Source: Eublepharis macularius
Taxonomy: Eukaryota; Chordata; Lepidosauria; Squamata; Eublepharidae
NCBI RefSeq assembly: GCF_028583425.1
Contig: NC_072799.1
Span: forward strand, 91,436,217-91,500,216
Length of the DNA: 64,000 bases
Direction of reading: 5' to 3'
In this document: positions 34,480-47,100 of the stretch, piece by piece
How positions within the stretch are numbered: position 1 is the stretch's first letter
Layout of the letters: every line of letters starts with the position of its first letter
The notes under the pieces: model-generated
Seen by the model: only the letters and a program-made list of their open reading frames with translations
Told to the model about the DNA's origin: nothing
Database searches by the model: none
Program-made: the position numbers and the translations under genes

Positions 34480-35690
34480 AATTTTTAGTCTATAGGGATC
34501 AACAGAGTTTTCTCTTTAATGGACTTGTGTCGAAGAATTGAGAAGGGTCCAGGTCTAGTCAAATAGATGAATAAGTTGCCCATAGTGACATATTTAACTA
34601 GGCTGCTTGTCCACCTTTGCTCTGGATCTCTTGGCGCCATTGAAGCCGGGCCAGGCACATTAAAAGTTGTGTTTGTATAGGCTGACCCATACAAATCCAA
34701 GGGAGTTGCTTGAGTCTTGAAGAGGAATTAAGTTTCTTGCTAGTTTAGATAGTTACTACATACCTAAATAAGGCCTTTTAAAAACAGATCTTTTCATCTC
34801 CAGGTTAGAGCCAGAGCCAATAGCAAGCTTTTAGAGTATGCCCTAGTCAGGGAGAAAAAAAAACCCTCTTAATTTTGGCAAGGTGTTTTGGATCAGTTGT
34901 TAAATTTTTGGAGGTTGGTGTAGTACCAATTTAAGGGGACAGAAAGTGAGTGAGAGCAAAGCGGAGAGGGGCCTTGAGGGAAAGGTGAAGGCTAAGTCTA
35001 GACGGGGTGGGGGGTGGGTGGGCTGTGGCTCTCCTCACGCCTGCATAGACGAGGCTTGCCCAGATGCAGTCATCTTCTACCAGCCTGGCCCCTGGCTTGG
35101 CTAGTGACAGCAAGAGGGTTCACAAGGCCCTCGCTGCTGCTGCTGCTGCAGGAGTACCACCTCCGCGGGTGTCTGAGGCAGGAGCTGGCACTGGGCAGGG
35201 GTCTCCTGCTGAGGCTTCCCCTCCTCCAATTGTTGAGACCCAGCAGAAGGAGGAGCAGCAGCATAAGGTGTCCCTCGTAGAAGATTTGGGGGACATGAGT
35301 TTTCCGGTCCTTGAGCACAGTCCAGGGACCCAGAGGTTGCGGGAGGAACTGGGGGGTTAGCCTTCCCTGGTTTTTCTGAGACTACCAGCAGGCCTTTCAG
35401 GGTGAGGCAGGAGGAGAGGATAGCGGAAGAAGATGAGATAGCGGAAGTGATCCCCACATCTCAAGCCCTTCATCTTTGGCCATCTCCTTCTCCCCCTCCC
35501 CTCCCCCCTGATGTGTCTTCCCTGAGCACCTCACAAGAAGAAGTTCCTGGGGTGCTTGCAACTGCAGGGCAACGCTGACAACCCACAGGAGGGACAGTAG
35601 ATCCAGTCGGCAGAACATAAATAGCACACTCCAGTTTGGACTCGCCCACCCCCCAAAAACCCGCCGGCCCGTCCAGGAGTATGCTGGACT
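34480..35690. other. 1.2 kb with a GC-rich part (34.95-35.65 kb), no recognised gene
   Basis: The GC-rich part holds a 98-aa open frame (35064-35360, Ala- and Glu-rich, AAAAAAGVPPPR) encoded across a CTG/GCT run. No domain is recognised. It might be a 5' UTR or ORF1 remnant of a retroelement. Confidence 0.35.
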
Positions 35691-35699
35691 TTGTTGGCA

Positions 35700-35960
35700 C
35701 AGGGCTTTTTTTTCTGGGAAAAGAGGTGGTGGAACTCAGAGGGTTGCCCTTGGAGAAAATGGTCACATGGCTGGTGGCCCCGCCCCCTGATCTCCAGACA
35801 GAGGGGAGTTGAGATTGCCCTCCGCGCCGCCAAGCGGCGCGGAGGGCAATCTCAACTCCCCTCTGTCTGGAGATCAGGGGGCGGGGCCACCAGCCATGTG
35901 ACCATTTTCAAGAGGTGCCGGAACTCCGTTCCCCCGCGTTCCCGCTGAAAAAAAGCCCTG
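35700..35960. mobile_element. hAT-type MITE, family B, copy 4
   Basis: Same termini and hairpin as copy 1, with an almost perfect centre (CCGCGCCGCCAAGCGGCGCG). Flanking 8-mers do not match (TGTTGGCA and ATTAGAGG), suggesting flank loss or recombination. Confidence 0.88.
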
Positions 35961-35964
35961 ATTA

Positions 35965-37310
35965 GAGGTGTTAGTCTGCAAGCATCTGATGGACGCCATG
36001 GTGATATGGGGAAGTCAGCATAGATTTGTCCCCATCAGGTCCTGTCAGACCAACCTCATCTCCTTCTGTGACCGGGTGTCAGGCTGACTGAATTGCAGGA
36101 ATGCTGCCACTATCTGGATTTCAGCAAAGCTTTTGACAAGGTTCCTCATGATGTTCTGATGGGTAAACTGGAGGACTGTGAACTGGACTCCAGGATGGTT
36201 GAAGGACAGGGAACTGGCCGGATCGCTGCACCCCAAGAGTAGTCGACAATGTTATCGTGTCTGATTGGAGGGAGGTGTGCAGTGGCGTGCTCAGTGCTTT
36301 TCAATATTTTTATAAATGGTCTGGATGAGGTTGTGAAGGGATTCCTCATTAAATTTGCAGATGACATCAAATTGGGAGGAGTAGCAGACACCCTTGAAGA
36401 TAGGGATAGAATTCAACAAAATCTGAATACACTGGAAAAGTGGGTGGATTTGAATAAGATGTGATTTAACATTGATAAGTGCCAGGTTCTCCATCCGGGG
36501 AACAACAACGCAAAGCATGCGTACTGGATGGGTGATACACTTCTGGGTAGCAGTGTGTATGAATAAGATCTCGGGATACGGGTGGATGGAAAGCTAAATA
36601 TGAGCAGTCAATGTGATGCAGCAGCAAAAGAGGCGAATTCAATCTTGGGGTGTATCAACAAAGGCGTAACATCCAAATCACAGGTTGTCGTTATCCCACT
36701 ATATACTGTGTTGGTCAGGTTCCACCTGAAGTATAGTGTGCAGATCTGCAGGCCTTGTTTCAAAGAGGAAATGGACAAATTGAGACGGGTGCAGAGGAGA
36801 GCAACCAGGATGATCAGGGGCCTGGAGACCAAGCCCTACGAGGAAAGGCTGAGGGGCCTGGGACTGTTTGGTTTGGAGAAGAGGAGGCTGAGGGTCAAAC
36901 CACACGAGACAAAATACAGTTGAATTACACTCAAATACACTCGAATTACAAAATACACTTGAATTACCCATGTAATTCAAGTATATTTTGTCTTGTGTGG
37001 TGATACCCTGAGGGAAGACATGATGGCCCAGGAGGGAAGGGAGCTGTTCCTGTTGGCAGCAGAGGATAGGACTCCAAACAATGGGTTTAAACTACTGGAT
37101 GGATGGTACCAGTTGGACATTAGGAAAAACTTCTTCATGTTAAGAGTAATTCAGCAGTGGAATCAGCTGCCAAGGGATGTGGTGGGTTCCCCCTCATTGG
37201 TGGTCTTCAAGGTGCGACTGGATGGTGCTTTAGGCTGTTCCTGCATTGAGCAGAGGGCTGGAGTAGATGGTCAGTAAGGCCCCTTCCGACTGTATGATTA
37301 TCTGAGTTTA
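35965..37310 (+). pseudogene. CR1 LINE, RT to 3' end, broken
   Basis: Pieces in order: FSKAFDKVPHD-like region (about 36120), FNIFINGLDEVVKGFLIKFA, DDIKLGGVADTLEDRDRIQ, VDGKLNMSSQCDAAAKEANS, LRRVQRRATRMIRGLETKPY, then after an inserted MITE GRELFLLAAEDRTPNNGFKL, LDIRKNFFMLRV and RDVVGSPSLVVFKVRLDGAL. The 3' end GGCCCCTTCCGACTGTATGA is the CR1 terminus. Several stops and frameshifts. Confidence 0.9.
36895..37006. mobile_element. 112-bp palindromic MITE inside the CR1
   Basis: Inverted ends ACCACACGAGACAAAATACA and TATATTTTGTCTTGTGTGGT. Flanked by GCTGAGGG and CCTGAGGG (36887-36894, 37007-37014; 7 of 8 match). The CR1 coding sequence resumes directly after the second duplicate. 8-bp duplication suggests hAT type. 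Confidence 0.75.
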
Positions 37311-37693
37311 TAATGCAGAGGAGGCTTGAATGGGTAATATCCTGGATCACAGCTCAGTCTTTTGTCTGCTATGCTGCGCTGGCTCTAAATAATATGATAC
37401 GTAAATAAGAAATTGGAGTCACACACACACATTTTCTTGGAACCTGTTTGACCTCTAGATTAGATTAGTGAAGTGTTTTTTCGGGATGGTAAAAATTACT
37501 GTCTTAAAAAAATGAGTAGTTAAAGCTGATATGTTTGACATCAGCTTTTCACTTCTCTTAAAGCATAAATCACGGAACTACAATGACTTCTGCACTTTTG
37601 GGTATGTGCAATAGTGATGGTTTTTTTTAAAAAAATCTTATTTTTCTGCACTTGGTGATTAGTTTCATTCTTTTTCTCTTCTAACACCATTAG

Positions 37694-37842
37694 TGCTGAT
37701 AAAACTGATGATGAGGATGACGAAGACCTAGCAGGCAACAAGACATGGGTACTGTCCCCAAAGATCCATGAGGGAGACGTCACTCGTATACTGAACTCTT
37801 TGCTCCAAGGCTATGACAACAAACTTCGGCCAGATATTGGAG
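37694..37842 (+). CDS. GABRG1: GABRG1 exon 2 (GABA-A receptor gamma-1 subunit, start of the extracellular domain)
   Basis: This is an internal coding exon of a pentameric ligand-gated chloride channel subunit that acts at the neuronal plasma membrane. It is preceded by a pyrimidine-rich tract ending in AG (37692-37693) and followed by a GTAGGC donor, and it ends in phase 1 (GGA G). The translation starts with an acidic run (DDEDDEDL), then [28 protein letters not shown] and PDIG. This is the N-terminal helix region of gamma subunits. KIHEGD and [10 protein letters not shown] fit gamma-1 better than gamma-2 or gamma-3 as I remember those sequences. NKT is a potential N-glycosylation site. Exon 3 at 49581 continues it in the right phase. 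Exon 1 with the signal peptide was not found upstream. There are no frameshifts or stops, so the exon looks functional. The gamma-1 assignment is from memory of paralogues; the gamma class itself is clear. Confidence 0.93.
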
Positions 37843-37946
37843 GTAGGCGATACTACAAGATCTCAAGATCTTGGTTGAGCGAGCAAAAGCCTTAATTTAC
37901 AACTGGTTGTATGCTTGCACAAAATGAAAGTAATTGTATCCCCCAC

Positions 37947-38349
37947 CAGGGCTTTTTTTCTGAGAAAAGAGGTGATGGAACTCAGTGGGTTGCCAGCACA
38001 GGGGGCAACTCCTGGTGGGAGGTGGTGTCCCTGGTACCACATGCGCATGCGCAAAGTGCGCACATTTTCCCAGGACCATGCAATGATGTCACTTTGGGTC
38101 AGCTGGAACAAGGGGGGAGTTTTTTAAAGTTTAAATCGCCCTTGGTAAAAATGGTCACATGGCTGGTGGCCCCGCCCCCTGATCTCCAGACAGAGGGGAG
38201 TTGAGATTGCCCTCCACGCCGCATGGCACGGAGGGCAATCTAAACTCCCCTCTGTCTGGAGATCAGGGGGCGGGGCCACCAGCCATGTGACCATTTTCAA
38301 GAGGTGCCGGCATCCCGTTCCACTGCGTTCCAGCTGAAAAAAAGCCCTG
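37947..38349. mobile_element. hAT-type MITE, family B, copy 5 (long variant, 403 bp)
   Basis: Standard termini. It carries about 140 bp extra between the left terminus and the hairpin (GGTACCACATGCGCATGCGC, CACTTTGGGTCAGCTGGAAC, AACAAGGGGGGAGTTTTTTA). Part of this recurs in copy 3. It lies 105 bp after the GABRG1 exon 2 donor. Flanks TCCCCCAC and TCCCCACT are similar but off by an indel. Confidence 0.86.
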
Positions 38350-39600
38350 TCCCCACTATCTTTTTTGTGTATGCAAGACATAGCACAAATTATTTCTTCT
38401 GCTAACAATTTCAAAAGCAAATGAAATAAAAATTATTCAAACTGTGTGTTGTATATCCCCTTGGTCCAACATGCACGTTGTTACTTTGTTGAAGCACTGT
38501 GAAATCCACCTGCATTTCACTTTTCCATGGCTCTGCAGATATGCTCTGAAGTGTATAGGCAATGCCTACTGATGAAATGTCAGATAGTAGAGAGGCAGTT
38601 GAAAAAAAATTTCTATTTGTGAGGCTCACAGTTTCAGTACCTAGTTGATTGGTGCTCGTTATGATTAAAGCATGCAGAATAAATTATGCAAAAGCAGAAA
38701 ATGAATGTACATAATTTGTGCAGTTTATAGAATCCAGTGTTTCCTAAAGCAAGCTTTGGATTGGTGGTACAGACCCCCCCCCAACCCCTTTAAAGTGAAC
38801 AGGCCTTTTCCTCCCTCTCTGGCATGACAAATGTTGTACTGTGGTGTATTGGTGGAAACTTGGTGCCTGGGGCAGACAGTACGACTAGCCCATTCATTTC
38901 CACAGCCATCCTTCCATTTTCCAGCTCTTCTTTGCCTCCAAGGCTCTCATCAACAAGTTCCTTGCCTGCTATAAATGTCTGAGTACTCCAAGGACACTAA
39001 TCATTTCACATCCACCTTCCCTTCCTTGCAAAGAAAGAGATGGGATTTTTGCAAGGGGTTGTGTATTCGTTATTCAATCAGCCTTCATTGCGAGTTAATT
39101 GATCAAGTAGTAAGACTATTAGAATAATTTACAAAGATGGTAAATAGACTCTAGAAAGCATTCTTAGCTTCCTAGGCTCTTTAGGTACAGGCAATGAGAC
39201 GGAATGAACTTACCAGTTGTTGACACCCACATAGAGAGACATCACATTCAGATAAAACGGCCGGATGAAAATTAGATCTCTTGACTGCCGCTCAGAAATA
39301 CTGTCCCCAATCCTACCTTGCTCTGTGTTTCATAATAATGTGTCTGAGTCATGCGCTGATGCTTTTATTTTAGCACTTATGAGCCATCAGGCTGTATTTG
39401 TTGCTGTGATAAAATTTCCTGGTAAGAGATCACCCCATATTTGGTCAAACAACCTAATCACTTATATTCACATTCTCTCAATGCTGAGATCTTACATCGC
39501 TCCAAACTCAGAGATGCTGGAAGTTACACTGGGCAAAAGCCCCGTTCTGTTCTACAAGGAGCAACGCCACTGAATGTAGGTGGCTCAGAATGCTGATATG
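38350..39600. other. Intronic stretch without a recognised feature
   Basis: AT-rich. The 39265-39573 open frame (102 aa) shows no domain or codon evidence. Confidence 0.45.
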
Positions 39601-40480
39601 AAGTCTGATCCTTATAGCCCCAAGAACGTTTCTCTGGCTCAGATCATAACTTCAAAGACGAAATAATGTCGCATTGCAATGTTACCTGCTTTATTTTGGT
39701 CCAACTGGTGAGGAAGAAGTTCAACAGGTAAGTAGAGGGGGGAAAAATCCAATAATACAGTCTTGTAATTTTGCTATCACTTCTTGTTTCTTCTAAGTAT
39801 GGATATATATATTGACAACCAAGGATGTCTGGTGATATGGACTCGAAAAAGAAGGTCCCACTGGTCCAAACTCTACAGAACCGAGCCTACGGCTTTTGCC
39901 AGCTTCTAGAATCCTGTCTCATTCTCCACTTCTTCACAGGCTCATAACAATATAATAGACATCCACTGGAATAAATACGAATCCATAATACAAGATCTCC
40001 ATGTATAAATAAATATTTATGAAAATAAATGTACTAAAAGAAATACTCACAATGCTCATATGGTCTATTATTTCATGATCACCTAGTTGGTGCAACAGTC
40101 CGATTGACTAGAGCCGTGGGAGGGCGTGCTTTGCAATTCTAAATATATTACAAGGCTCATTGACCATACCAGTACTCCTTAAAGTGACAGATAACAATTT
40201 CAGATATTTGTTATAGTAACATTAGTTAAAGTGACAACGCCACTTACAGGAAACAGGAAAATTCAATTTCATTGTTTAGTCCATATGGAGACAAAGTTTT
40301 CAGTTTGTAAATCCATGCTGATTCCATGCGCAACAGTTTCCTAGAAGCATCAATAGCGCAGGATGATTTAACAACACTTACAACAGAGAATCTAAACTCT
40401 CTGCAATCAGAATGATGCTGCAAGAAACTGGTTAAGCTGTTCATGCAAAACGTCATGCATTTACATTCCTTCCCCAAGAA
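39600..40480 (-). pseudogene. Penelope-like element, C-terminus and 3' UTR
   Basis: The minus-strand frame 40477-40244 ends with ESAWIYKLKTLSPYGLNNEI, EFSCFL and a stop. WIxKLxTLxPxGLN followed by an acidic/aromatic end is the usual C-terminus of PLE nucleases. The catalytic GIY-YIG centre is not included, and about 0.6 kb of AT-rich 3' UTR follows. It abuts the Gypsy fragment at about 40465. Confidence 0.75.
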
Positions 40481-41345
40481 GATAATTTTAGACCGGGACT
40501 CACAGTTTGTGACTAAGTTTTGGAAAGAATTTTTTGGACATTACAGGGATTGAGCAGGGAATAAGTAGCTCACAGCATCTGCAAACAGACGGACAAACAG
40601 AAAGAGTTAACCAGGTGCTCAAACAATTTTTAAGATGCTATATTAATTACCAACAGACTAATTGGGTTGATTTTTTTGCCTTTTGCTGAATATTGCTATA
40701 ACAACTCTGTATATTGCTCTACTGGTGCATCCCCTTTCCAAATCACCCAAGGGCAAAACCATGCCCTTCCTGACTGAATCTTTCCAAAGTAAAGGAGGGG
40801 ATCTGCACACCTGGTGGTCCAACATTGTGAAGCAATGGGATGTGATTAAGCAAACTTTGGAAAAGGCTAAACTGGATTATAAGAAACATGCAGACTGTAA
40901 ACGTGGCCACCAGTGAGCCCTGAAACCAGGGGATAAAGTATATGTCTCCGCCAAAAACTTCAGAGGAGAACAGCCAAGTAAAAAACATGTATGCAGACTG
41001 ATTAATGATGTAACTGTGGAACTAGAGTTGCCTAAAAATCTGAAACGTACATCCTGTCTTTCATTTCAACCTCTTGAAGAAAGCCCCAGAACTGGACATA
41101 TGGAACCCTGAACAAAGGGCCCCACCCCCAATCATGGTGGATGGGCAGCCTCACCACGAAGTGGACTCTATCCTCGATTCTAAGTGGAAACGGGGGGGGG
41201 GATTATACTATCTCATTCAGTGGAAGCATTTTGATAATGGGTAAACTGAATGGATCAAATCTTCTGATGTCAAAGCTAGTAGACTAGTTTTCACAAATGC
41301 TTTCCTGACAAACCAGGGGTGGGGTAGGGTTTAGGGGAGCCGAAT
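40460..41345 (+). pseudogene. Chromodomain Gypsy element, integrase C-terminal part and chromodomain
   Basis: FPKKIILDRDSQFVTKFWKE (core DRGxQF), HLQTDGQTERVNQVLKQFLR (QTDGQTER motif), then CYNNSVYCSTGASPFQ, all typical Ty3/Gypsy integrase. At 41160-41290 SILDSKWKR, YYLIQWKHFDNG, stop, TEWIKSSDVKASRLV is a chromodomain. The polypurine tract GGGTGGGGTAGGGTTTAGGG follows at about 41315. Stops and frameshifts make it dead. The chromodomain suggests a Sushi-ichi-like chromovirus lineage. Confidence 0.85.
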
Positions 41346-42065
41346 GTCAGACATGTTTACTAGATGTCTGTCACACCTCAATTACCTAGGGCTCCTCCAT
41401 GTTCCTATAAATATGGTCTCTGTCAATGTCTGTTTCACTGTTTAGTGAATTTAGTTAAGAAACCATAAAGAAGCAACTTTTGAGATAGTGGCTATTAGGA
41501 ATAATTTTCATATTGTAGATTCCAAAATAGCTCCTGCTGGAAGCCATTTTGAGCTTATGCTAGATCAAGGTACAGCAATAGTTTTGAATCAGCTATTTCT
41601 CTGACCTCATAGGAGACCAGGACTTTTTGACTTGACCTGGCACATGAAATGGGACTTTTGGGGCACAAGGAATGTATGTGTTTTCCGAGAAAAAGGGGAT
41701 ATCCATGTAAAGAATTTATGCCAAGTCCCAATGTGTCCTTCGGAGAGCTCCTAGACAGTAAGTTGGTGAAAAACCAAAGATGATGTTATGGTCATATGAT
41801 TCAGATTCAAAGAGACTTGGAGTTTTGTGATTGGTCCATTAATTCTAAAACCATAAAGGTGGACCCTCAATTTAGAGTATAAGAATAGAGCGGTCTACCT
41901 ATAGGAAGTAAGGAGGTGTACAGGTACACACTTACCTTCCTCGTGTGGTTTGTGTGTACACCTTACTTGGTTTGCAGGCACCTTCTTCAACCATCTTGAG
42001 GAAGCCAGGAACTTGCTGACTTGAGGATTCTCTGTAGGGCTACTCTCTCTCCCTCCCTCTCTTTG
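41346..42065 (+). repeat. Probable 3' LTR of the Gypsy element (right end uncertain)
   Basis: Begins TGTCAGACATG right after the polypurine tract, with a TATA-like CCTATAAATATGG about 65 bp in. The terminal CA and a 5' LTR partner were not found, so the end is a guess. Confidence 0.45.
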
Positions 42066-42379
42066 TGATTGGTAAGATCATGGCATCATAATTGTGTAGT
42101 GCATAGGATCATAGCTATATGTATTGCATGGGACTTGTAGCAGTTAAGTTGTATTCTTGAGATTTCTTTCTGGAATGGGGAAACTGGTAGATTATGGAAG
42201 CTTTTCCATGTGATTGGTGGGAAGAAACTCTTGTTAAGCTTGTGCATTAATGAAGTATCATAAAATGCATGTACTGTCTCATGACCAATTATTTTCTCCC
42301 TGGAAGTATTATTTTCCATGCCTAGACCATCAAACAACCTCTTTTGGGAGGTTATTTCACCTGGCTAGTGCATAGACCA

Positions 42380-42475
42380 ACAGAGGTAGCTGTGTAACTC
42401 TTGCATTGTGCAAGGAGTTGAACTAGGTGGCCCTTGGGGTCCTTTCCAGTTCTGTGTTTCTGCGTGCACAAGGGG
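42380..42475 (+). repeat. CR1 LINE 3' end
   Basis: GTGCAAGGAGTTGAACTAGG, TGGCCCTTGGGGTCCTTTCC and AGTTCTGTGTTTCT match the CR1 3' terminus in + orientation. Confidence 0.72.
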
Positions 42476-42479
42476 AGAG

Positions 42480-43450
42480 GAGTTGCACATGGGGTGTGAA
42501 GGGGTCTCTCATTATTGAAAACATCCAGGTGTGTTAGAGCTGAATTGCCTTCCATTACTGTACTTCCTCTGTAGGGCACCTTCCCAAAGGTGGCTCAGTG
42601 ACATCCCCAGTAGAGTTTTTCCTGCAAGTAAAATACTTTCCAGTTTTTAAGAGTCTTGGCTGATGGCCGATTGGAAATTCTGTTGATGGCTGACTGTTAA
42701 GATTCTTTCCTGGATTCTTGCTGAACTTGCTATGGATTTTTAATTGATTTTTCTTCCTAGTTTCTGTTTGGTTGTGTTTTATACTGGTAGTATGGGTATT
42801 GCATTTTTGAAGCTCATACATTGCTTTGGTGGCCTCTGAGCTGAGAATGAGACAGAAATATTATCAATAAATAAAATAATTCCCCAGGGGAAGGGTATAT
42901 GGGGTGGACCTGATTAAAATGTTGAATGCAACTAAATTAACTGATTAAAATGTTGAGCGCAAACGAAGAACATTCCAACTTATTTTCTAGTTTTGCTTCA
43001 AACGAAATAAAATATGTAACTTTGGAATTACTGTCTGTTCAGGCAAGTTATTGATTTTATACTGAAAAATGGTTTATTGATTAAGATTTCATCAGCTAAA
43101 GATGTTAATAAATCCAACTTGAGCTTTGTCTTGGATGTGATTAGGAGGGGCTGAAAAAGTCAATGGCTTCTACATATCTTCACTAAGAATATATCAAGAG
43201 CAGAAAAATTAGTTTTATATTTAACTGTGATAAATCATTAGCTGCACAATTAGTGATGTGTTTGATTAGTTTTCTCATTTGTTATTTCTATGCTTTTATC
43301 ACTGTTTGTTTGCAGTATGAATTCCTGTCCTGTGCTCCTTTCCTCCAGTTTCTAAAGGCTTTTTACTTTTGGCCTACCTTTTAATCCATGCTTAATCCAT
43401 GTTTCAGTTTGTGCTATGTTGATAAATAACATTTTATGTGAAATAAATAC
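42480..43450. other. Intronic stretch; short motif shared with 49.3 kb
   Basis: TGTGAAGGGGTCTCTCATTA and the following TTGAAAACATCCAGGTGTGT resemble 49293-49360. Otherwise no feature before the L1. Confidence 0.4.
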
Positions 43451-44143
43451 AGTGCCCCGTTTGTTCTATTTTTTTTTTTGAAAAATTTTTATTGGGTTAG
43501 AATCCATTATTTCCACATTTACATTCAATTTTCCCCAATTTTTTCATCTCTAACCCCCTCCCTTTCCCCCCCCCTTTTTGTTGACTTCCAACAGCTTTCC
43601 AACCCTTTGTCCCCTTTCCCTTACTTTTATTAGCTTCCTCTATCTAAAACAAATATATATTCTCCATTATTCTAAGCAGTACATCCTTAACTATTTTTAA
43701 CATTATATGCCCAAACTGTAAGCCTTTGTTTCCATCTTAGATAAACAATTTATCCCAATTTTTCAATTTCAGGTATTTCTATATATCATAAACCATATAG
43801 ATCATACATTCGTTTATATCAAACAATTTGACTTATTCTCTACATATATTACTCATTCTATCTTTTTATAATAGTTCTATATATCTCTCCTCACGTAGTC
43901 AATCAATTTGACCCATCTATATCTTCAGACATTCAGTTTGGTACAAAACTTATCAGAAAAAAAAGAAAATATTGTTAGTTAATCGCTCCTTATATTTAGT
44001 CCTTATAATTAATTATTTTCTCTATGTTCTGTTTGTTAACCTATATATATCTATATATATGTCAATCTATTAATCTGACTGCTTATTAATTCACATTTAT
44101 CTCTTCTCCCCCCGGTAAAGTCTCCCCCCTCTACTTCAATACT

Positions 44144-47100
44144 TCAGTAGTTCTCAAACTGCCACAGTTTTCCTCCCACCTCCCATTTCTTCTCCAGGTA
44201 TTGTTTCAGCTTCTCCCAGTCTGTGTTGAACTGCCCTGAGTCCAGATCTCTCAATTTTCTTGTCATCTTGTCCATTTCAGCCATATACAGCAATTTGTAA
44301 GTCCAATCTTCAATAGTTGGCACTTCTTGTACTTTCCATTTTTGCGCATACAAAAGTCTAGCTGCTGCTGTCATATAAAATATCAACGTCCTGTGTTGGG
44401 CTGGAATTCCCTCCATTCCCAAGTTCAGTAGCAGGAGTTCTGGGTTCCTATTAATTTGAAATTGTAAAATTTCACTCATTTCTCTTATTATTTCCCCCCC
44501 AGTACTGCCTGGCTACCTCACACGACCACCACATATGATAGAGGGAGCCCTCATGCTTCTTACATTTCCAGCATTTATTAGAAGTATTCAAATTCCCTAG
44601 CGCAATCTTCTTTGGTGTCATGTACCAACGATAGATCATTTTATAAATGTTCTCTTTGATATTAATACATGTCGTTGTCTTCATTGTAGTTTTCCACAAG
44701 TATTCCCATGCCTCCATTGTTATTTCTTTATTAAAGTTTATAGCCCATTTCACCATTTGTGTTTTAACTATCTCATCCTCGGTATACCACTTCAACAGTA
44801 CTTGGTATACCTTGGATATTCTTTTCTTATCTTCTTTAAGAAGGGTCTGCTCTAGTTCCGAATTCTCTATTCGTATACCTCCCTTTACAGAGTCCGAATT
44901 ATATAAGTCTCTGATCTGTCTATACTGGAACCAATCGTAGTCAGGTGATAGTTCCTCTTGTGTCTTTATTCTAAGTTTGGATGCTTCAGTTTTAGTTATT
45001 TCTTTATACGTTAAACATTGTTGTTCATTATCAACAGCTCTCGGGTCTATCACCTCATATGGAACCACCCACAAAGGGGTTCCTTCTTGTAGATAAATTC
45101 TGTACTTCTTCCAGATTATGTATAGACTTCTCCGAACAAAGTGATGCAGGAACATCGAGTTGACCTTTACTTTGTCATGCCATAAATATGCGTGCCATCC
45201 AAATATTTTTTTATATCCCTCTAGGGCTAATAGTTTCTTGTTCTTTAATGTCATCCATTCTTTCAACCAAACTAGGCAGATTGCATCATGATAAAGTCTC
45301 AGATTGGGCAGTTGCATTCCGCCTCTTTCCTTTGCATCTTGTAAAACTTTCACTTTCACTCGAGGCTTCTTGCCTGCCCAAACAAAATCTGATATTTTCC
45401 TCTGCCATTTTTCAAATTGTTTGGAGTCTCTGATGATTGGTATTGTCTGTAGCAAAAACATTACTCTTGGTAACACATTCATCTTAACTGCTGCAATCCT
45501 GCCCAACCATGACAAATTCAATCTATTCCATTTAATCAAGTCTCTCTCTATCTGAGTCCATAGTTTTTCATAATTGTTTTTGAATAGATCTATGTTCTTT
45601 GCAGTTAATTCGACTCCCAAATATTTCACTTTACTTGTTACTTCACAATCCGTTGTTTCCATTAACAATTGTTGTTTCTGCTTAGTCATATTTTTGCATA
45701 ATATCTTTGACTTCTTTTTGTTAATGAAGAAACCTGCCAAGTCTCCAAACTCCTTGATCTTATCTATCACTCTTGGCATGTTCTCCAATGGGTCCTCTAC
45801 AATTAACATTATGTCATCCGCAAATGCTCTGACCTTGTATGAATAGTCCTTTATTTTTATTCCACGAATTTCATCATCTTGACGTATTTGTATCATCAGA
45901 ATCTCCAATACTAAAATGAACAACAATGGAGATAACGGACAACCTTGTCTTGTTCCTTTACTTATCGTCAATTTCTTGGTCAATTCATCATTCACCACAA
46001 TTGCTGCAGTCTGGTCTCTATAAATTTCCTTAATTGCTCTGATGAATCTTTCTCCCAATTGTAGCTTTTCCATAGTGGCAAACATAAAGTCCCAGTTTAA
46101 ATTGTCAAACGCTTTTTCAGCGTCAACAAAGAAGAAACCAACCTCTTTGTCACAACGCTTGTCATAATATTCAATAGCATTGATCACTGTCCTTAAGTTG
46201 TCTCTTATTTGTCTGTCTGGCAAAAAGCCTGCTTGTTCCTCCTCTATGACTTCCGAGAGCCACCCCTTCAATCTCTCCGCCAATATCTTCGCAAAAATTT
46301 TATAGTCATTATTGAGTAGCGATATAGGTCTATAATTTTTCACATTAGTCAGGTCTTGGCCCTCTTTTGGGATCAATGATATATTCGCTTCACTCCAAGT
46401 TTCTGGAATCCTTTGATCCCTTAAAACCCCATTCATCACCTCTTTTAGGAATGGTGCCAGTTCATTAGCCATTGTCTTATAGAATTTAGCCGTAAGTCCA
46501 TCTGGCCCTGGCGCCTTTCCTAGATTTGCAGATTGTATTGCCTTACTTATTTCCTCGTCAGTTACTTCACTATTCAACTTATTTCTCCAAGCTTCCGAGA
46601 TTTCTGGAAGTTTGGTTTTCTCCAAATATGACGCTATTGATTCTTTGTTTACTTCTTTTTTATTATACAGCTTAGCGTAAAATTTATAAAAGGCTCTACT
46701 AATGGTAGCCTGCTCCAAATACGTTTTGTTATCTTCGCAAATTTTATTTATTATCTTCTTTTCCCTTTTCTTCTTCAATTGCCATGCCAGGTACTTCCCA
46801 GGTTTATTAGCACCCTCAAACGCTTTTTGATTCAGTCTTTTGAGATTCCACTCCAATTCTTTATTGCTCATTGCTGTTAGCTGTTCTTGAAGTATTTTAA
46901 TTTCCTGGTATACCTTCTTTTTCCCTGGTCTCTTTTTTAGCTGTATTTCTTTGGCTTTTATTTGCTCCTCAATCTCTTGTCTTTTCTCCTCTTTCTTCTT
47001 TCTTGCTCTACCATTTAAGTCCATTAGTATGCCCCTTACAACCGCCTTGTAAGCATCCCAAACTTTATTGGTTGGTACTTCTTTATTCACGTTGTATTGT

